From Gigantopelta aegis (Eukaryota > Mollusca > Gastropoda > Neomphalida > Peltospiridae): DNA of 64,000 bases. The notes below the pieces were generated by a model, which was given only the letters and a program-made list of their open reading frames with translations, had not been told where the DNA came from and ran no database searches. The stretch is taken from NCBI RefSeq assembly GCF_016097555.1, contig NW_024533068.1, forward strand, positions 34,803-98,802, in the 5' to 3' direction. This document shows, piece by piece, positions 44,851 to 58,996 of the stretch (position 1 is the stretch's first letter; every line of letters begins with the position of its first letter). Position numbers and translations under genes: made by a program.

Positions 44851-47800
44851 ATGAGTAGAGAACTTACTGATCTTGTACAAGCTTGTCATCACTTGGACTC
44901 TGATAAGAACACAGAGAGAAGAGTAAGTGCTCATTATTTAGAATGACACTACTGGACTATATCGTATATATATTATATTATAGAAAGGAGCTGAAAGGTT
45001 GCGGGAATTGTTACAAGTTGATAAAGTACGAGATTTGATACAAGAGAGTTCCCTAAATTAAAACGAAGTTCATCGTTAATTACGTGGGATGGTTTATTTA
45101 AATCAGTTTCAAGTAATTAATTAATTAAAATGATAATTAATTATATTAATTATAGGGTTATGTTTATCGTGAATCAGAAAGTATTTTGAAACTTGAGAAA
45201 CAGAGACCCAATCCTACAGGCTCAGCAGCTACTATTAGGAAGGGATTAAAACAGGTTAATATAGTATATAGTGTATGTTAATGTATTTTTAATAATAGGA
45301 TGTTGCTGATACTGTGCGTGCTGTTTTGAGGGCCTCTAATCATGTATGTACAAGAAAAATATTAGACTATTTCTCTCTTGAACCATTCATCCATTTATAC
45401 TAATCATTGATCCATTTCTCTCTTAAACCATTCATCCATTTATCATTACAGGTGGTGGCACATTAAATGTTTCTACTATACTAAGTCATGTGACTGATAT
45501 ATTACGTAATACTAAACTACAGAGATGGCTAGCAGCTGACTATTCTCATATTCTGTTAAATCATGTTTTTTCCCTATCCTCATTATACTATAGAGATACC
45601 ACTGTCATTATGGACTGGTACAAAGTTCATTATATAACATACTATATTATCTCACTCCATCTTGTAGATCTACAAAACATTTATTGTCAATTTTATATGT
45701 CTCCACTTGACTTGTTGGATCGCTCTGTTATATCTCGTATTATACATACAATATTAATACAGAGTTCTCAACAATTTGATATTATAGTACCACAGTGGTA
45801 TCAGTTCTTTACTACAACACTTAAACCGTCTATGTAAGTAGTATATGTCCATTGTATAAAACACATGTCCATTGTATACAAATATGTGTCTATTCATATT
45901 GTTATACATCCATTGTAATATATTTGCATCTATTGTTATTAACTTCATCCTTTTTATCTATCCATTATAGCAATGATTGTAATCCTACAATATTAGAACA
46001 TTTGTTGTCAAGTTTTAATGTTTATTGTTTTCTTGTTGCACCTAATGCGAGAGGACGACTCTGTAAAGTTGGTGAAGAACTTGTCCAACCTGTTTTTACA
46101 TGCTTGGATAAAAAGTGGACCATCAGTAAAAGTATGTGGTTATAAATAAGTAATTATTATTTAATATTTACTAATTGTTAGGAGCAGATATTGATATTAT
46201 TACACAGCCAAATTAGATTACATCATCCTGATGGAGCTAGTCTAGAAGATAAGGGGGCATGGTCTTCGATGATCATTTATGGGAAACAAGACTTGGAGAA
46301 AATGTATGAGTTTGTACTCTCAGAACTTGAGAGTTCTGCCAAGAGACTTTGCAGGTCGAGGTAACAGTAATGGTATTGTAATGACATCATTATGATGTCA
46401 TCCTATTCTATTTATAGCAAAGGAGAGACAGGCTTATCTCCAGCTCTTGTAAATTTTGCAGTAGATGTTATGCAACAAGTTAGTTGCCATGGCAACATAG
46501 TAATATATTTCTATATAGGTCTTTTATCTCCATGGCAACAAATATACAACCCATAGTGTTCCTCAAGGTACTAGTCTTTGAGAAATTGTGTTAAAAATGT
46601 TGTATTAATAGCAAAACGTCCACGACTTGACTTTAGTTGGTCAATATTGAAGGAATCATTAAGTACTCATCATCTAACTAGTTCATCATTACTAATTGTG
46701 TGGTAAGTGTATTTTGTCTTCCATTAAATAGTGTATACAATAGTTGAAGTATTTATATTGATTGTATTGTAAATGTGTTTACTGGTATAATATCGGACCA
46801 GTTATAAAAAACAGGTTTGAGATAATTGCATTTCCATAACTTTATTGGTCAGTAGCCAATTATGCCTAATATAGTAACATATGACATCGTATTCTATTAT
46901 TAGTAAAATGTATTGATAGGTTACAAGTCACTGCCCACACACTATCAAAATTGACAACATCCTTTCCTCAAACTGAACTCCGCCCACTCTTAGTAGAACT
47001 ACATGATGTACAGAAACAAGCTAAAAAGTATGACTCATAATGACATCATATGATATCATCATGATGACATTACAGACCTGAGTGTTGTCGTTGGGTGTTT
47101 ATTGCTATGAGAAGTCTTACACATCACAGAATCACAGATGTTGAAGAGTTATGGCAAAACATATGGCAATGTTGTTTACGGTAAACTGTTCGTGTTAACT
47201 TTGAACTTTGTTTTTGTCTAAAAAAACTTTACTTTCCTTTGTAAAGTGCAAACTATTCAATGATATAAATTATATGAAATGTTTACATAAATTTTTGAAT
47301 AATGAAGGTCATTCCAAAATCAATTTAACATATTGTTATTTTGTAGAACATTACAATATAAAGTCGCTGAAGAAGAAGGATTTACTCTATTGAGTGCAAT
47401 ACTTGACGTAAGTTGATCACATGACAGTCACTATGATATGTTCCGCTAACAGTTAAAGTTGTTTAATACAGTTGACTTGGAGCCTTGGAAATTAATTGTG
47501 TCTACTAAGCCTACACGGTAAGGATGATGTCATAATGACATTGTTATTATTGTTCTATTTTTAGAGCTGTGATGTCACTTTTGATCTCTTTATTACGTCA
47601 TCATAAACTTCCTGAAAACCTTCAAGTTTCTTTACCTCTTCCACTACCTCCAAATAGTGTCACATTATCTAGTCAATATTCATATCGTACCTCACTTCTA
47701 GTATATCTTCTAGGACAAGTACATAATCAAAGAGGTGATGATACCACAGAGTCTAATAGTATGAGGGGAGTTATAATGTTAGCTATAAGGATAATGTTCT

Positions 47801-49477
47801 CTTTAGAATTCCTATATCACAGCTCTCATATTTGCTGGTATCATTACTTCAACCTTTATGTTCTAATAGTTTGAGTATAGCACTTAACAATGACAAGTGA
47901 GGTGATTCTACATGTTATTTAATGTTGCCATGGTTACATAGTTTGGAATGGATTACTAGTGAATATAAGCAGGCCTTAGAATCATTTGAACAAAGTTGGT
48001 CTCTGCCGGAACTAGTTTATTTGAAGTCATCATTTGAAAAACATCCATTATCAAATGTACCAGACATGTCAAAGAGTTCAAAGGTCACTGCTATAAGGTG
48101 TGGCTTATTTTTATAATGATGTCATAATTTGATCTATTTTTAGAGAATCAGTCAATGATATATTATGTCAATATTTATGTGAATTATTAAGTGGACAATG
48201 TCAGTTATTATTACAAACCATTAGATCATGAAGTAATATTTTATTATAATAAATCAATTAATATGGTTATATTAGGTCCAATCTACTGCTAACACATTAT
48301 CAGTAACAATGCAGAGTGCAGTCTGTCATTCAACTCTCATATTACAAGTATTATATCTTCTTGAATCAAGTGGTGCTTTATCATGTAAAGAACAGACATC
48401 ATATCACCAGATACCAGTAAAAACTAATGATAATATTATAATATCTATAATGTATCTCTGTAGTCTCTACTTCTCAAGTAACTGTTGGATTGAAAGATCC
48501 TTTATGGAGTGATGTTGATAAGACATTATATCAGAGAACAGTTAGAGGTGTTCTGAAATGTCTTATAAATTTTCTAGAGTGGTCTAAATGAAGGAGGTAT
48601 TATGATCACAAGTTGTATAGAATGTTATATTTATTGAGTTAGATATCAAAGTTGTTTAAAGAGTGTTTTCCTCTGGACCTCTTACAGGAGATAATAACCA
48701 TTAGTACAGGAAAGGTGTCCATTTTTTTTTCAACTATTTATCTATTTCTCTATTATTCAGTATGATCTTATACTCGTTCAATATCAGTGACCAGTAGCGT
48801 ACATTTAGTTTTAATGGAAGTAATTCTACAGCAATAGCTGGTAATATTAAAGATGGCAGTGATGATATTGACCTATGGAGGATAGTGGACCATCTAATGA
48901 CAGTGATATCTCTAGTTCTACATTTCCTCAACACAATATTGGATATCTTAAATCCAACATTATTAAATGATAAAGCATTTGTTCAACAAGATGCTTGTCA
49001 TTTCTTAGTGTTGTGGTATTCAGCTCAACTTGATACTGATAACTTAGTAGTTGGACTGCACTTAAAAAATTACTAACTGAGGTATTATATAATGTTATAT
49101 ATAATACATTATAGTATAATATATTATAATATTAGGACAGTGATCTCTCTCCAAGGATAGTTCAACTATTTGTCTCAATATTATCAGATTTTGTATCATA
49201 TAGTACAAGTCTTCCTCAAGATATTTTAAATATTTTATTGAGTTCTCTGAGGTAGATTTTGATATTTCTATTCTATTATTAATTGGAGTATAGGAAAGTG
49301 CTATCTAGGCATCATAAAAATTATTTTATTCACAAGAAAGCACTCGTTTTATGTAATCATTTTTGTTCCTCTTGTAACTTGGAATGGAGACAAAACCTGC
49401 TGGTCTCTATGTCTCAATATCTTGTCTGCATTTTGGTAAACATTAAACAAACATTGTATATCATTTTATATATATAT

Positions 49478-49521
<44 letters not shown>

Positions 49522-52500
49522 AGATATATATATATATATATAATATTTATTCTATTATATATTATTATTTATAAAGGAGCTTGTATTGTGAAAAATAGCT
49601 TTACGTGCCTGATGTCCGATGTTGTTTAGCAGACTCACTTGATGCTGTAGTCCGTCATGATATCACTGGAGAGACATTGTTCTTGTCAAGAAAAAGGAAA
49701 AAAAAAGTTGACAAATGATTCTCTCTTTCTATATATTATATTATATATATATATTTTTTCAGATGATGATGATAAATACTATTCTGTTCGATCAGCATTA
49801 ATCAGATTATTAAATGATAATGATCATAGTGTACGTGTTTCATTGTGCTAAATAATAACTGTATTATTTTCTAACACACTCTCTGGAAATGAACAACTTA
49901 GATTATATTTTGATGAAGTCAAAAAAATGTTACAAAAAGCTTATCTGTTAAGGTACTAAGTAACATAATAGATTTTCTAGTTATTAAATTCTTTAGTCTA
50001 ATTTGGATCCTTTGAGCAGTGAAGATGAATCCTGTTAATCGTGTCCTGAGTATGTTATGTACATTACAATGTATAGCTTGTGTTGCTAAGTCATGTGAGC
50101 GTCATGTGATCTCTGTATTGGTGTGTGCATACTGGACAAGGTCATGTTGATGGAGGCCTTGTAAAGAAGGTAAATTTATTATAACAAGTAATATTGTAAT
50201 TCATTGTATTAGGTTATTGATCAAGTGGCAATATATTTTAGGATATACCAGTGTATTGCTTTAATGGAAGAAGTGTTAAGTTTTTTAATAAACCCAATGG
50301 TTAATTGAGGGACCTATTGAAGATTTCCCTCATCAATTGTTTGATATTAAAGACAAAGGAGTGTTCTTTAAGTAAGTTAATGTAATAATGATGTCATTAA
50401 TTTAGTTTTATTTTTTTATAAGAACTTATTATAAAAGATAGTACCCCATCTTGTAGATTGTTGTGATGATAAACACATCTATTGATACAATATCTAAACT
50501 AACAACAGTTACTAAAGCTGATCTTATTATGATTGTTTATCAACATGTATGGTCTTCATATTGACTAGTTTTTGGCTGAGAGAGAAGGAGACGATGATAG
50601 TCAGAAAGATGTTTATTAGCTTCACAAACTCACGACTTTATCATTTCAATTTTATCAAAGGATATTTTGGACCCAAACTATGAAACGTTGTGTATCTCCA
50701 ATTTGTAGTAGAATTGTTATGTCAATTGTATGAACCCTTCACATACAAAGTCTCTTGTCAGTAAATACTTCAGGTAATATATACAATGAGAAATGATGAG
50801 TTATTTTGTTGTATATAGCTTCCTTAGATCCTGAACCACCCCCACCTCATATACTTCAAATACTATTAGGGCTACATTGGATTAATTTACCATCTTGTTA
50901 TTTTACGGTACTAATAGTAGTGTCAATTACAATGTTAGCTAAAAAGAAAGTAAGTTTGAACCTTTTTTCCTTTTTTTTTTAAACATTTTTCTAATAATTT
51001 TAAATATTTAGGATTTAGGATTCTACAAACTATTTTTCTTCAACTTAATCTTAAGATATATTCCACTCATCGATTGCATGAACGCAAACGACTCTTTTTA
51101 TCATATAGCTTGTTTGCTAATCTTGTTTTGTCAAGAATAAAAAACTGTTTAATGGTTTAGTTCCGTATAGTGTAATGGACATTGTCTCCAGTATTAGTCG
51201 ACTCCTCCAAACTCACTGGCATCAAGATGATGTGTCTCAACTGTTTTCCTCCATGTTGTGATACATTAACAGTATTATGTAAAACTGCACTGAAGATTGT
51301 CCCTCAAGTAATAAATATTTTAATATAATATAATTTTATATGTCTCTCTTGTTAACAGATACTAGGACCATATTGTCATGTCATAGTTAATACTGTATTG
51401 CCATTTACTTTACATGATAACACAGATCATAGAAAGCTGGTAATGTCTAATGAAATTACTATATCTATCTGTCCATTTTTTAGGCTATGCATCTTTTGGA
51501 GTTGTTGATACAAATGGAGGAGATATTTTACAAGATTATTTTTTTTTTTGTTTTTTGATATTATTGATCCATTACCAAAATATACCCTCATGTTAACAGT
51601 ATCGTAAAAAATTGGACACATTAAAGCAGTCATCATTAGAGGAAGACTGAGTAGTGTGGATAAGTGTGGATAAAGTAAGGTCTAAGGGTTCTTGTATGTA
51701 TATGTCAGTCAGCTTCTTGTATTATTAAATGTACATATTCAGTACATGTCAGGGTTTCTTGTATTATAAATGAAACATGTCAGGGTTCTTGTATTATTAA
51801 TGAACATGTCAGGGTTCTTGGATATTTTTTCTGAAGTCAGCTGTATAGGTTCTTGTTAAGTGACATTAATATTACTGTTCTCTAATGTTGCATTAAATTT
51901 TTAAAATATTGTAACAAGTCTCTTGTATACATGTATATGTAATTGAATGGTCTTTAGTTTTTATAGACCTAACAAGATTCCTGAGCTATTTACTATTATA
52001 TTAAAATTACCCTATTGATTAATAATCTATTAAAATTACAACAACTCTAGTACATGTACATGAAATCACATTTGAATTTATTATATATAGGCCATTGTCA
52101 ATATGTTCATTTTTATTGTAATATGATTTAGGAGATATTGAGATTTTGTCTATGAGGGAGCAGTCATCAGTGACTTCAATAGAAGGTCTGACATCATTAT
52201 ATGCAATCCTTCTATAAGTCATGGCTACATGTGCACCAGTTAGCACAGCAATATGGTATCATTATATATAATCACACACACTGTTGACCACACCCACCTT
52301 TCAGATAACAACACTATTACACAACTAATTCTAACATTGCTTGACATTGTTAAGAATACTTGTAATAGTGATAATCATGTTGCCATAGCAACTGAAGTAT
52401 GTCGTTGTTTGGTGAGTTAGGTTACATGGAGTTATCACATATTGCGATATCAAGTAAAAAGCGATCATTTGCTGGTTAGTGTTATTATCATTAACACACT

Positions 52501-55500
52501 ATATAATATTATATTGTATTGTATTGTATTGTATTGTATTGTATTATATTATATTGTATTATATTATTGTATGATATTGTATTATATTGTATTGTATTGT
52601 ATTGGTAATTGTATTATATTATATTATATAGTATATATTATCTTGTACAAATTGTATTAGAATTATATTTATCCAACTCATATCTACTTATTCTGATACT
52701 TTTCATCATATAAGTGAGAAGAGGAGATTTCCACAAGATACTCTCCATTGTTTTTCTCTCTTGTAGTATTGAGGTGGTACATGCTAGTTCAGACAGTTTA
52801 CGTTCAATATTGTCAACAATATCTGGATCAAATGTACTAGGAAAATTACAACAGAATTATCCAAATCTATCATGGTGTTTAACACTTGAACCTTTTAAAA
52901 CAACTAAAAAAAAGAAAGTGAGATGATCTCAGAAAATTTTACAAATTCTTAACATTTTAGGCTTACTCTTCAAATTTAGTTGATTGATGTTTCCATACCA
53001 GACTTTGCGTCTGTCATTGATGTACCATCACTATGGCAACCATCAGAGGACCATTCCTCGTGGTTAACACAGCTATTACTAGCATTATTAAGGTGGGGGA
53101 GTGAGTGACGAAGTGTTTAGTTCTTTGTAGAACCTGTTGTCGAGTTAAACCAGAATTTTGTGAACACATCTTTCGATAGTTATCTATGACATGTTATCAA
53201 ATGATAATACTGCACATTATGACATTCTCTCTAAACAAGTACAATAAATTAACAACATTATTTTTTTTATAACAGTTTTTAGTATAGGTATCTAATTTTT
53301 TTTGCTATCGCTAATTCAATGATTCCAGCTCCTGTACCAATCTATTACTATTATGTTAAATATGATAATGTACTTGAGAACAATAGATAAATCTAAAAAA
53401 ACAAGTCATATATAATAATGATTTATAATGTATTTATTGTTTTTAATGTAGTACTTCATGGGAAAACAACTTTTGGTTGCAGTTAGACTTTTTACAAATT
53501 TCTAAAGCATCTTTGAAATGTTCCTCATAGTTTTCACATCTCTACTATATCTTGAAATATGGTATATACTCTCCATGTCCTACGAGGTACAGGTACATTT
53601 AATATATAATAAATATTACATATAAATATCTTATGTAATTCTTATATAGTTCTCATGTAATTATATTAGTATTGTGTGTACGTATTAACATTGACATAAC
53701 ATGATATGCATTTAATATTTCTCTATGATATGATGAGTTGAATTCTTTTAATCTCCTTGTTTACATATTATTTTGATAATGTTATTTCATATAGAAATGA
53801 AGAGGATTGTGACGATATATTAACACAACATCCATTAGCCAGTCAATGTTATTAGATGTTTATTGTCAAATTGGAGAGCCTGATGCGATCTTATGGCGAT
53901 TGTATATTATTCTCTCCAGAGAATGAATTAACTAAAAAAGATTATATGAACATCAAAATGAATGGCAGTGAGTTATTTTGTGAGTTTGTATAACATCAAT
54001 GATGTAATCATGACATTATTGATATAATTACGACATCAATGATGCATATGAATATACTAACATATTAGATATGTAATAATTATAATATCATAATGTAATT
54101 ATAATATCAATGATGTAATTATGGATATCACTGATGTATATATTAATATAATAGGTTATTATAATTATGAAAGCTACTACTATTAATACTACTAGTCCTG
54201 ATCCTCACTTGTTAAAGGTATAAAATTATTTTATAATATATCATAATTTTGATGTGATAGAGTGTTAAAAATTTGGGTTGTTTTCATATCATGAAAACAT
54301 TACCTCAAAGGATTTGATACGAGTGATCAAGTATGATATTTTATTATACTACTAAATTAATATTATATGATATAGTTCTCTTCATATCAACATGAAGTAG
54401 CTTGGAGGGTGTTGTCAATGGGAGGACAGTACTGATATGTGAGTATGTGTGTATAAATAGATTATTTCTAATTATTTAAATTATAATAGTTTGATAACGG
54501 GGGTTACTAACGATTATAATTCTTGTGTTTAATACACTTCTTGTGGCAATGAAAGATGGACAAATAATTTATTAATGATACCATGACAAACAGCTAGGTA
54601 ATAATTAATAAAATAGATATTTGTAGTAAGTTATTATTATTTTTAGATTATCAATTTTACATGATTTATGTGAGACAAGTTCTGAAAGGTGTGTAATTTC
54701 TATCCCTCATTTAACAAAAAATGCGACATTACTTGATATTGAGTATACAGCAGAGCTAGTATTTCATTCTGATAGGTTTGATCTATATCTATTATTACAT
54801 AAACTATGTATTGTTAGATGTCATCTCCCTCTTATCACGGAGAGAGTGGCAACAGAGACTACCCTATATGACAAATGATTTTCAGTTTAATGATTGATAA
54901 TGGCTGTGCGTATAAAGCTCTTTTACGTTCTCTTCTAGTTCATTTCAAAGATGATCCTATACAAATGTAAAGAATTAACTTCAACACTGGTTAATCTCCT
55001 ATTAATACAATCTAATTATCAAGGGAAGATGGTCAATATCAAGTAAATATATTATATTTAGTATAGTATTTTATTAATAATTTATTAGGTTGCTAAAATG
55101 CTGTTGTCTTTTAAAAACAAGTACTCTCTCAAACATCATTGTCTTGTATTTATTTATTAGAGGAAGCTAAGTTAACTTGGAATCAAGGAAGAAAATCGAT
55201 TGCTTTATTGTTAATGAAAAATCTATTGAAATCTCTAGATAATGTATAAAACTATGATATCATTATGACTCATCTTTATATCTTCCTTTGTTGTAGTTGG
55301 AGTCACAATCTCCTGAGGCTCACAAAATCTTCCTATTGTATTACGTCTCTATGGCAACTGGCTAGCAGATACTTTATCAGAGAATCCAGTTGTCATTTTT
55401 AGAAGTGTATTTAGAAGAAGTTAATATATTAATATAATATATTACGTTATTGTTAATCTAGGCTGTTAGATTATTGGAAGTCAGCAATGTAATAATGAAC

Positions 55501-58500
55501 TGTTAGAAGCTTATCTCTCATAGCACGATTTGCTGATAGTCAATATCAGAGGATAGCCAGTCATATGAGCACAGCAATGTATAAAGCAAAGAGAGATTTA
55601 ATACAGCAATCAAAGGTATTAAGTAGTAGTATCATAAAATTACAGTGTTAGTCTTTGAGTTAGATTGATGTAGAAGCTCTTCATGACGTAGGTCATGGCA
55701 ATAAAGCTATCCAAAGGGTTATTATAATAAGTAATATTATTAATAATAATAATATTTTATTATAGACATGTTCGTCAATTAATAAAACATAGCGAAGAAG
55801 ATGAATCAATTATGAAACAACAGGAAACAAGACCGTAAACAATTTCTTGAGAAAGCCATGTTAATTATGCACTTTGTCTTAAATCTGGAGTGAGTACATA
55901 CCATATATGGTAGAAGATCATAATTAATATTATTAGGATCAGTATAATTTAAGAGTGTTTAGACTTTGTTCTTTGTGGTTTGCCAATAATAGTGACCTTA
56001 CTATCAATACATTAGTCAAGGTCAGCTTATCATAACATTAAAATATGTCAGAACAATGTCTCTCTAGGACTATCTTACTGAATTACCAAGTTATAAATGT
56101 CCTGCCATTAATTATCAATTAGCAGCTAGGATGAGTTCACTCAATAAAGATTCATTTCAGACATTGTTACATGAGGGGGGGGGGGGGGGGGTGGTGTGTC
56201 TTAATTGTATTATATGATGTTATCTCTTACTATTTTAGATATTATATAAACTAGGTCATGATCATCCATATCACACAATATATGTATTTTAGCATTAGCT
56301 AATGCTGGACTTGATAATGACTTCCCTAATAAAGGATATGTTTACTGGTCATGTAATTAAGAGTGGGCGGAGACAAACACGTAGTAGTTTATCTATGATA
56401 CGAAACATTGTACAGTTGATGAGGTAATTGTCATAGCAACCTAAACAATATATATTGTAACTATATATCTGTCATTGTATATCTGAGTACATACTAGTAC
56501 ATTAGCTAGTTTATTTTAATGTATTGATTTATATGTCTTTCTATAGTAAAAGTATTGTCCTCATTGTGATTTGTTGATATTAGGAAAAGGTTAAAGCTGC
56601 TATTGATATCTTAATAAACTGAAGTGTGGTTAAACCAGCATTTACTAAAGATATGATGCAACTTTGTGAATGTTATATTGATTTAGCCTATCATGATGTT
56701 GAAGCATTTCGTACAGAGAAAAGTCAGTGGTCTCTTTAAAAATATTAATAATTTTTTTGTTATTATAGAACCCATTAAAATACCTTCCTCTTGTCCATTA
56801 TTAAAACTGAAACCAAGTCAAGTTGCTATCCCAAACACTAAATTTACCGGTATATAAATGATGTAAATTATGGATACAATCATGACATAATAGGTTGATC
56901 CTTTGTGTGAATATAAATCCATTATTACTATACAAAGTTATGACGGTCACTTGACATTATGTGGAGGTATTAATTTGCCTAAAATCTTGTCATGTTTGGG
57001 TAGCCGATGGCCGCAGAAGAAAGACAATTTTAAAAGGAAGAGATGATTTAAGACAGGATGCTGTAATGCAACAAGTATTTAGTTTAGTAACACCAATTAC
57101 TTCTAAAGAATCCATCAACTGTTAAAAGGAAGTTATCAATAAGAACTACAAAGTAAAAAAAATAAATTATAATATTTTTATTGATGTGATGTGATAGGTT
57201 ATTCCCCTCTCTCAATGTTCTGGGATAGTAGAATGGTGTGAAGGGACTATACCATTAGGTACTTATCTTATTGGATCAAATGAGAACCCATTTGAGGGAG
57301 TCACTGTCGATATCGTCCTAAAAGATTGGAAAAATTTAGAATGCAGAAAGAAATTTGCTGTAAGTCCTACGAGTCACATGATCATATATAATTATATAGT
57401 CCATAATATAGATGGGGCTATGTCCACATGGATACATGACATATATAGTATATACATAATATAGATGGGCTATGTCACATGATCATATATAGTTATATAC
57501 ATAATATAGATGGGTCTATGTCACATGATCAATATAATTATATACATAATATAGATGGGCTATGTCACATGATCATATATAATTATATACATATATAAAT
57601 TGCTATGTCACATGATCATATGTAATTAATACATAATATAAATTATGTCACATGTCACATGATACATATGTAATTATATATCATATATAGATTGGCTAAA
57701 TCTAAACATCAAAAGTCATTGATCTATAAAGAAATCTGTCGTCATTTTAAACCAGTCTTAGTCCATTTTTTCATGGAATATTTCACTGATCCTGGATTGT
57801 GGTATGAACGAGTCGACTTGCCTATACTAGATGTATGGCAGCTTCTTCCATAGGTTAGTGTATGACAAACATATTACATCATTATGATGTCATTGTCTAG
57901 TGGGCTATATAATGGGGTCTTGAAGATAGACATGTTCAAAATATACTAATTGATAAACAGACAGCGGAAACTCATCCATATTGACTTAGGTGTATATACT
58001 TCTAATCAACATGGATTGTCATTGTGATTTTATTTGTAGGTGTGGCTTTTGAACAAGGTCGTACATTACCAACTCCTGAGGTGATCCCTTTTTCGATTAA
58101 CCCGAGATTTAGTTAATTGGTATGGGATTAACTGGTGTAGAGGGTGTGTTCCAACGTTGCTGTGAAGAAACATTGGCTGTTATGAGAGCATCCCGGAAGA
58201 ACTAAAGACCATTGTTGAATAAGATGCATATGTGTATAGCTACAATATAAACAGGGTGTGCTCTTCAATAGTTTTTCCTCTTGTCTATGATCCATTGTAT
58301 ATTTGGACATTGAGTCCACGAAAAAGTCCGTCATATTCAAAGAAGAATGCCAGATGAGGACTTGACATTAGAGACACGCCCATCAGAAGGGACTGCCCCC
58401 CCTGAGTCCATACTGCGTCATCAGGATCTCAGTCTAATAACAAAATGGCAGAACGTGTCCTTATAAGGTAATATAATGTGTGTGATATAAGAGAATGTAC

Positions 58501-58645
58501 GATATAATAGATTACAAGAGAAACTAGAAGGATTAGAAGATGGCGTACATTTAAGTGTTAATGGACAAGTGACACACTTAATACAGGAGGCTACAGATTC
58601 TGTTAACTTGTCTTTATTATTCTGGGTTGGCAACCCTGGCTCTAA
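44851..58645 (+). CDS. ATM: Serine-protein kinase ATM
   Basis: ATM is the PI3K-like kinase that signals DNA double-strand breaks. The start [20 protein letters not shown] at 44851 and [20 protein letters not shown] match the family N-terminus (TAN region). HEAT-type helical exons run to about 53 kb. FAT-domain exons: [16 protein letters not shown] (about 55350), [20 protein letters not shown] (about 55505-55570), [15 protein letters not shown] (about 55938-55985), YQLAARMS (about 56120) and [13 protein letters not shown]. Kinase: [20 protein letters not shown] and [11 protein letters not shown] (about 56910-57005), [15 protein letters not shown] (about 57035-57085), [20 protein letters not shown] (about 57200-57255), the catalytic loop [11 protein letters not shown] (about 57915-57950), HIDLGV/AFEQG across an intron (57980-58050) and [20 protein letters not shown] (about 58085-58140). 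[24 protein letters not shown], ending LF-GWQPWL, TAA at 58643-58645. More than 50 short introns and many frame changes. Confidence 0.95.
49471..49560 (+). repeat. TA microsatellite in an ATM intron
   Basis: Interrupted (TA)n of about 85 bases, with a related tract near 49735-49755. Confidence 0.9.
51685..51830 (+). repeat. Degenerate tandem repeat in ATM
   Basis: About five units close to GTCAGGGTTCTTGTATTATT followed by AATGAACAT, spaced 30-45 bases apart. No coding exon is visible inside. Confidence 0.75.
52508..52640 (+). repeat. TATTG/ATATT pentanucleotide tract in an ATM intron
   Basis: Repeated GTATT and ATATT units over about 130 bases; the open frame across them is low-complexity and not a protein. 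Confidence 0.9.
53995..54140 (+). repeat. Cluster of ATGATGTAAT / GACATCAATG words in an ATM intron
   Basis: Four to five imperfect copies of a unit near ATCAATGATGTAATTATGAC lie in tandem in a single intron. Confidence 0.7.
56175..56191 (+). repeat. G17 homopolymer in ATM
   Basis: Seventeen consecutive G directly after the FAT exon that reads QTLLHE, at or just inside the next intron. The length is likely to be inexact in the assembly. Confidence 0.9.
57385..57695 (+). repeat. Tandem repeat, about 55-60 bp unit, in an ATM kinase-domain intron
   Basis: Five to six copies of a unit with ATGGGCTATGTCACATGATC followed by ATATATAATTATATACATAA. The array fills the intron between the exon ending ECRKKFA and the exon starting with [20 protein letters not shown]. 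Confidence 0.9.
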
Positions 58646-58741
58646 CTTTTATAACATAATAATTTTAGTGTGTTTTGTCAAAGGATATATTGAACCTGTG
58701 TAGTTGTACAAATAATTAAACAATGACTTAAAGGGTATGCA

Positions 58742-58862
58742 TGTGACATATACTGTATACAAAGATACACAAAGATATACTGATGTATACATAGATATAC
58801 TGGTGTATACAAAGATATACTGGTGTATACAAAGATATACTGGTGTATACAAAGATGTACAA
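58742..58862. repeat. 20-bp tandem repeat between ATM and TULP4
   Basis: Five to six copies of GATATACTGGTGTATACAAA, itself with partial dyad symmetry (GTATAC, TGTATACA). The first copies are degenerate. It lies between the convergent 3' ends of ATM and TULP4. Open frames on both strands across it are repeat artefacts. Confidence 0.93.
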
Positions 58863-58996
58863 CACAATAAAAGAAATATGAATATACGAATCCATTTAAA
58901 AAACAAAATATATAGGAAGTGTTAACAAGGTTATGAGAAAAAATTATTGATTGGATTAAAAATGACAGAAAATCAATAACAAAGTCAGTTACGTTT

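Noticed and set aside
47208-47393. Forward open frame of 61 codons as a separate gene
   Set aside because: It lies in an ATM intron and between ATM HEAT-region exons; lysine-rich AT-driven text without a motif.
52442-52660. Tyr/Ile/Leu-rich open frame
   Set aside because: Pentanucleotide microsatellite in an ATM intron.
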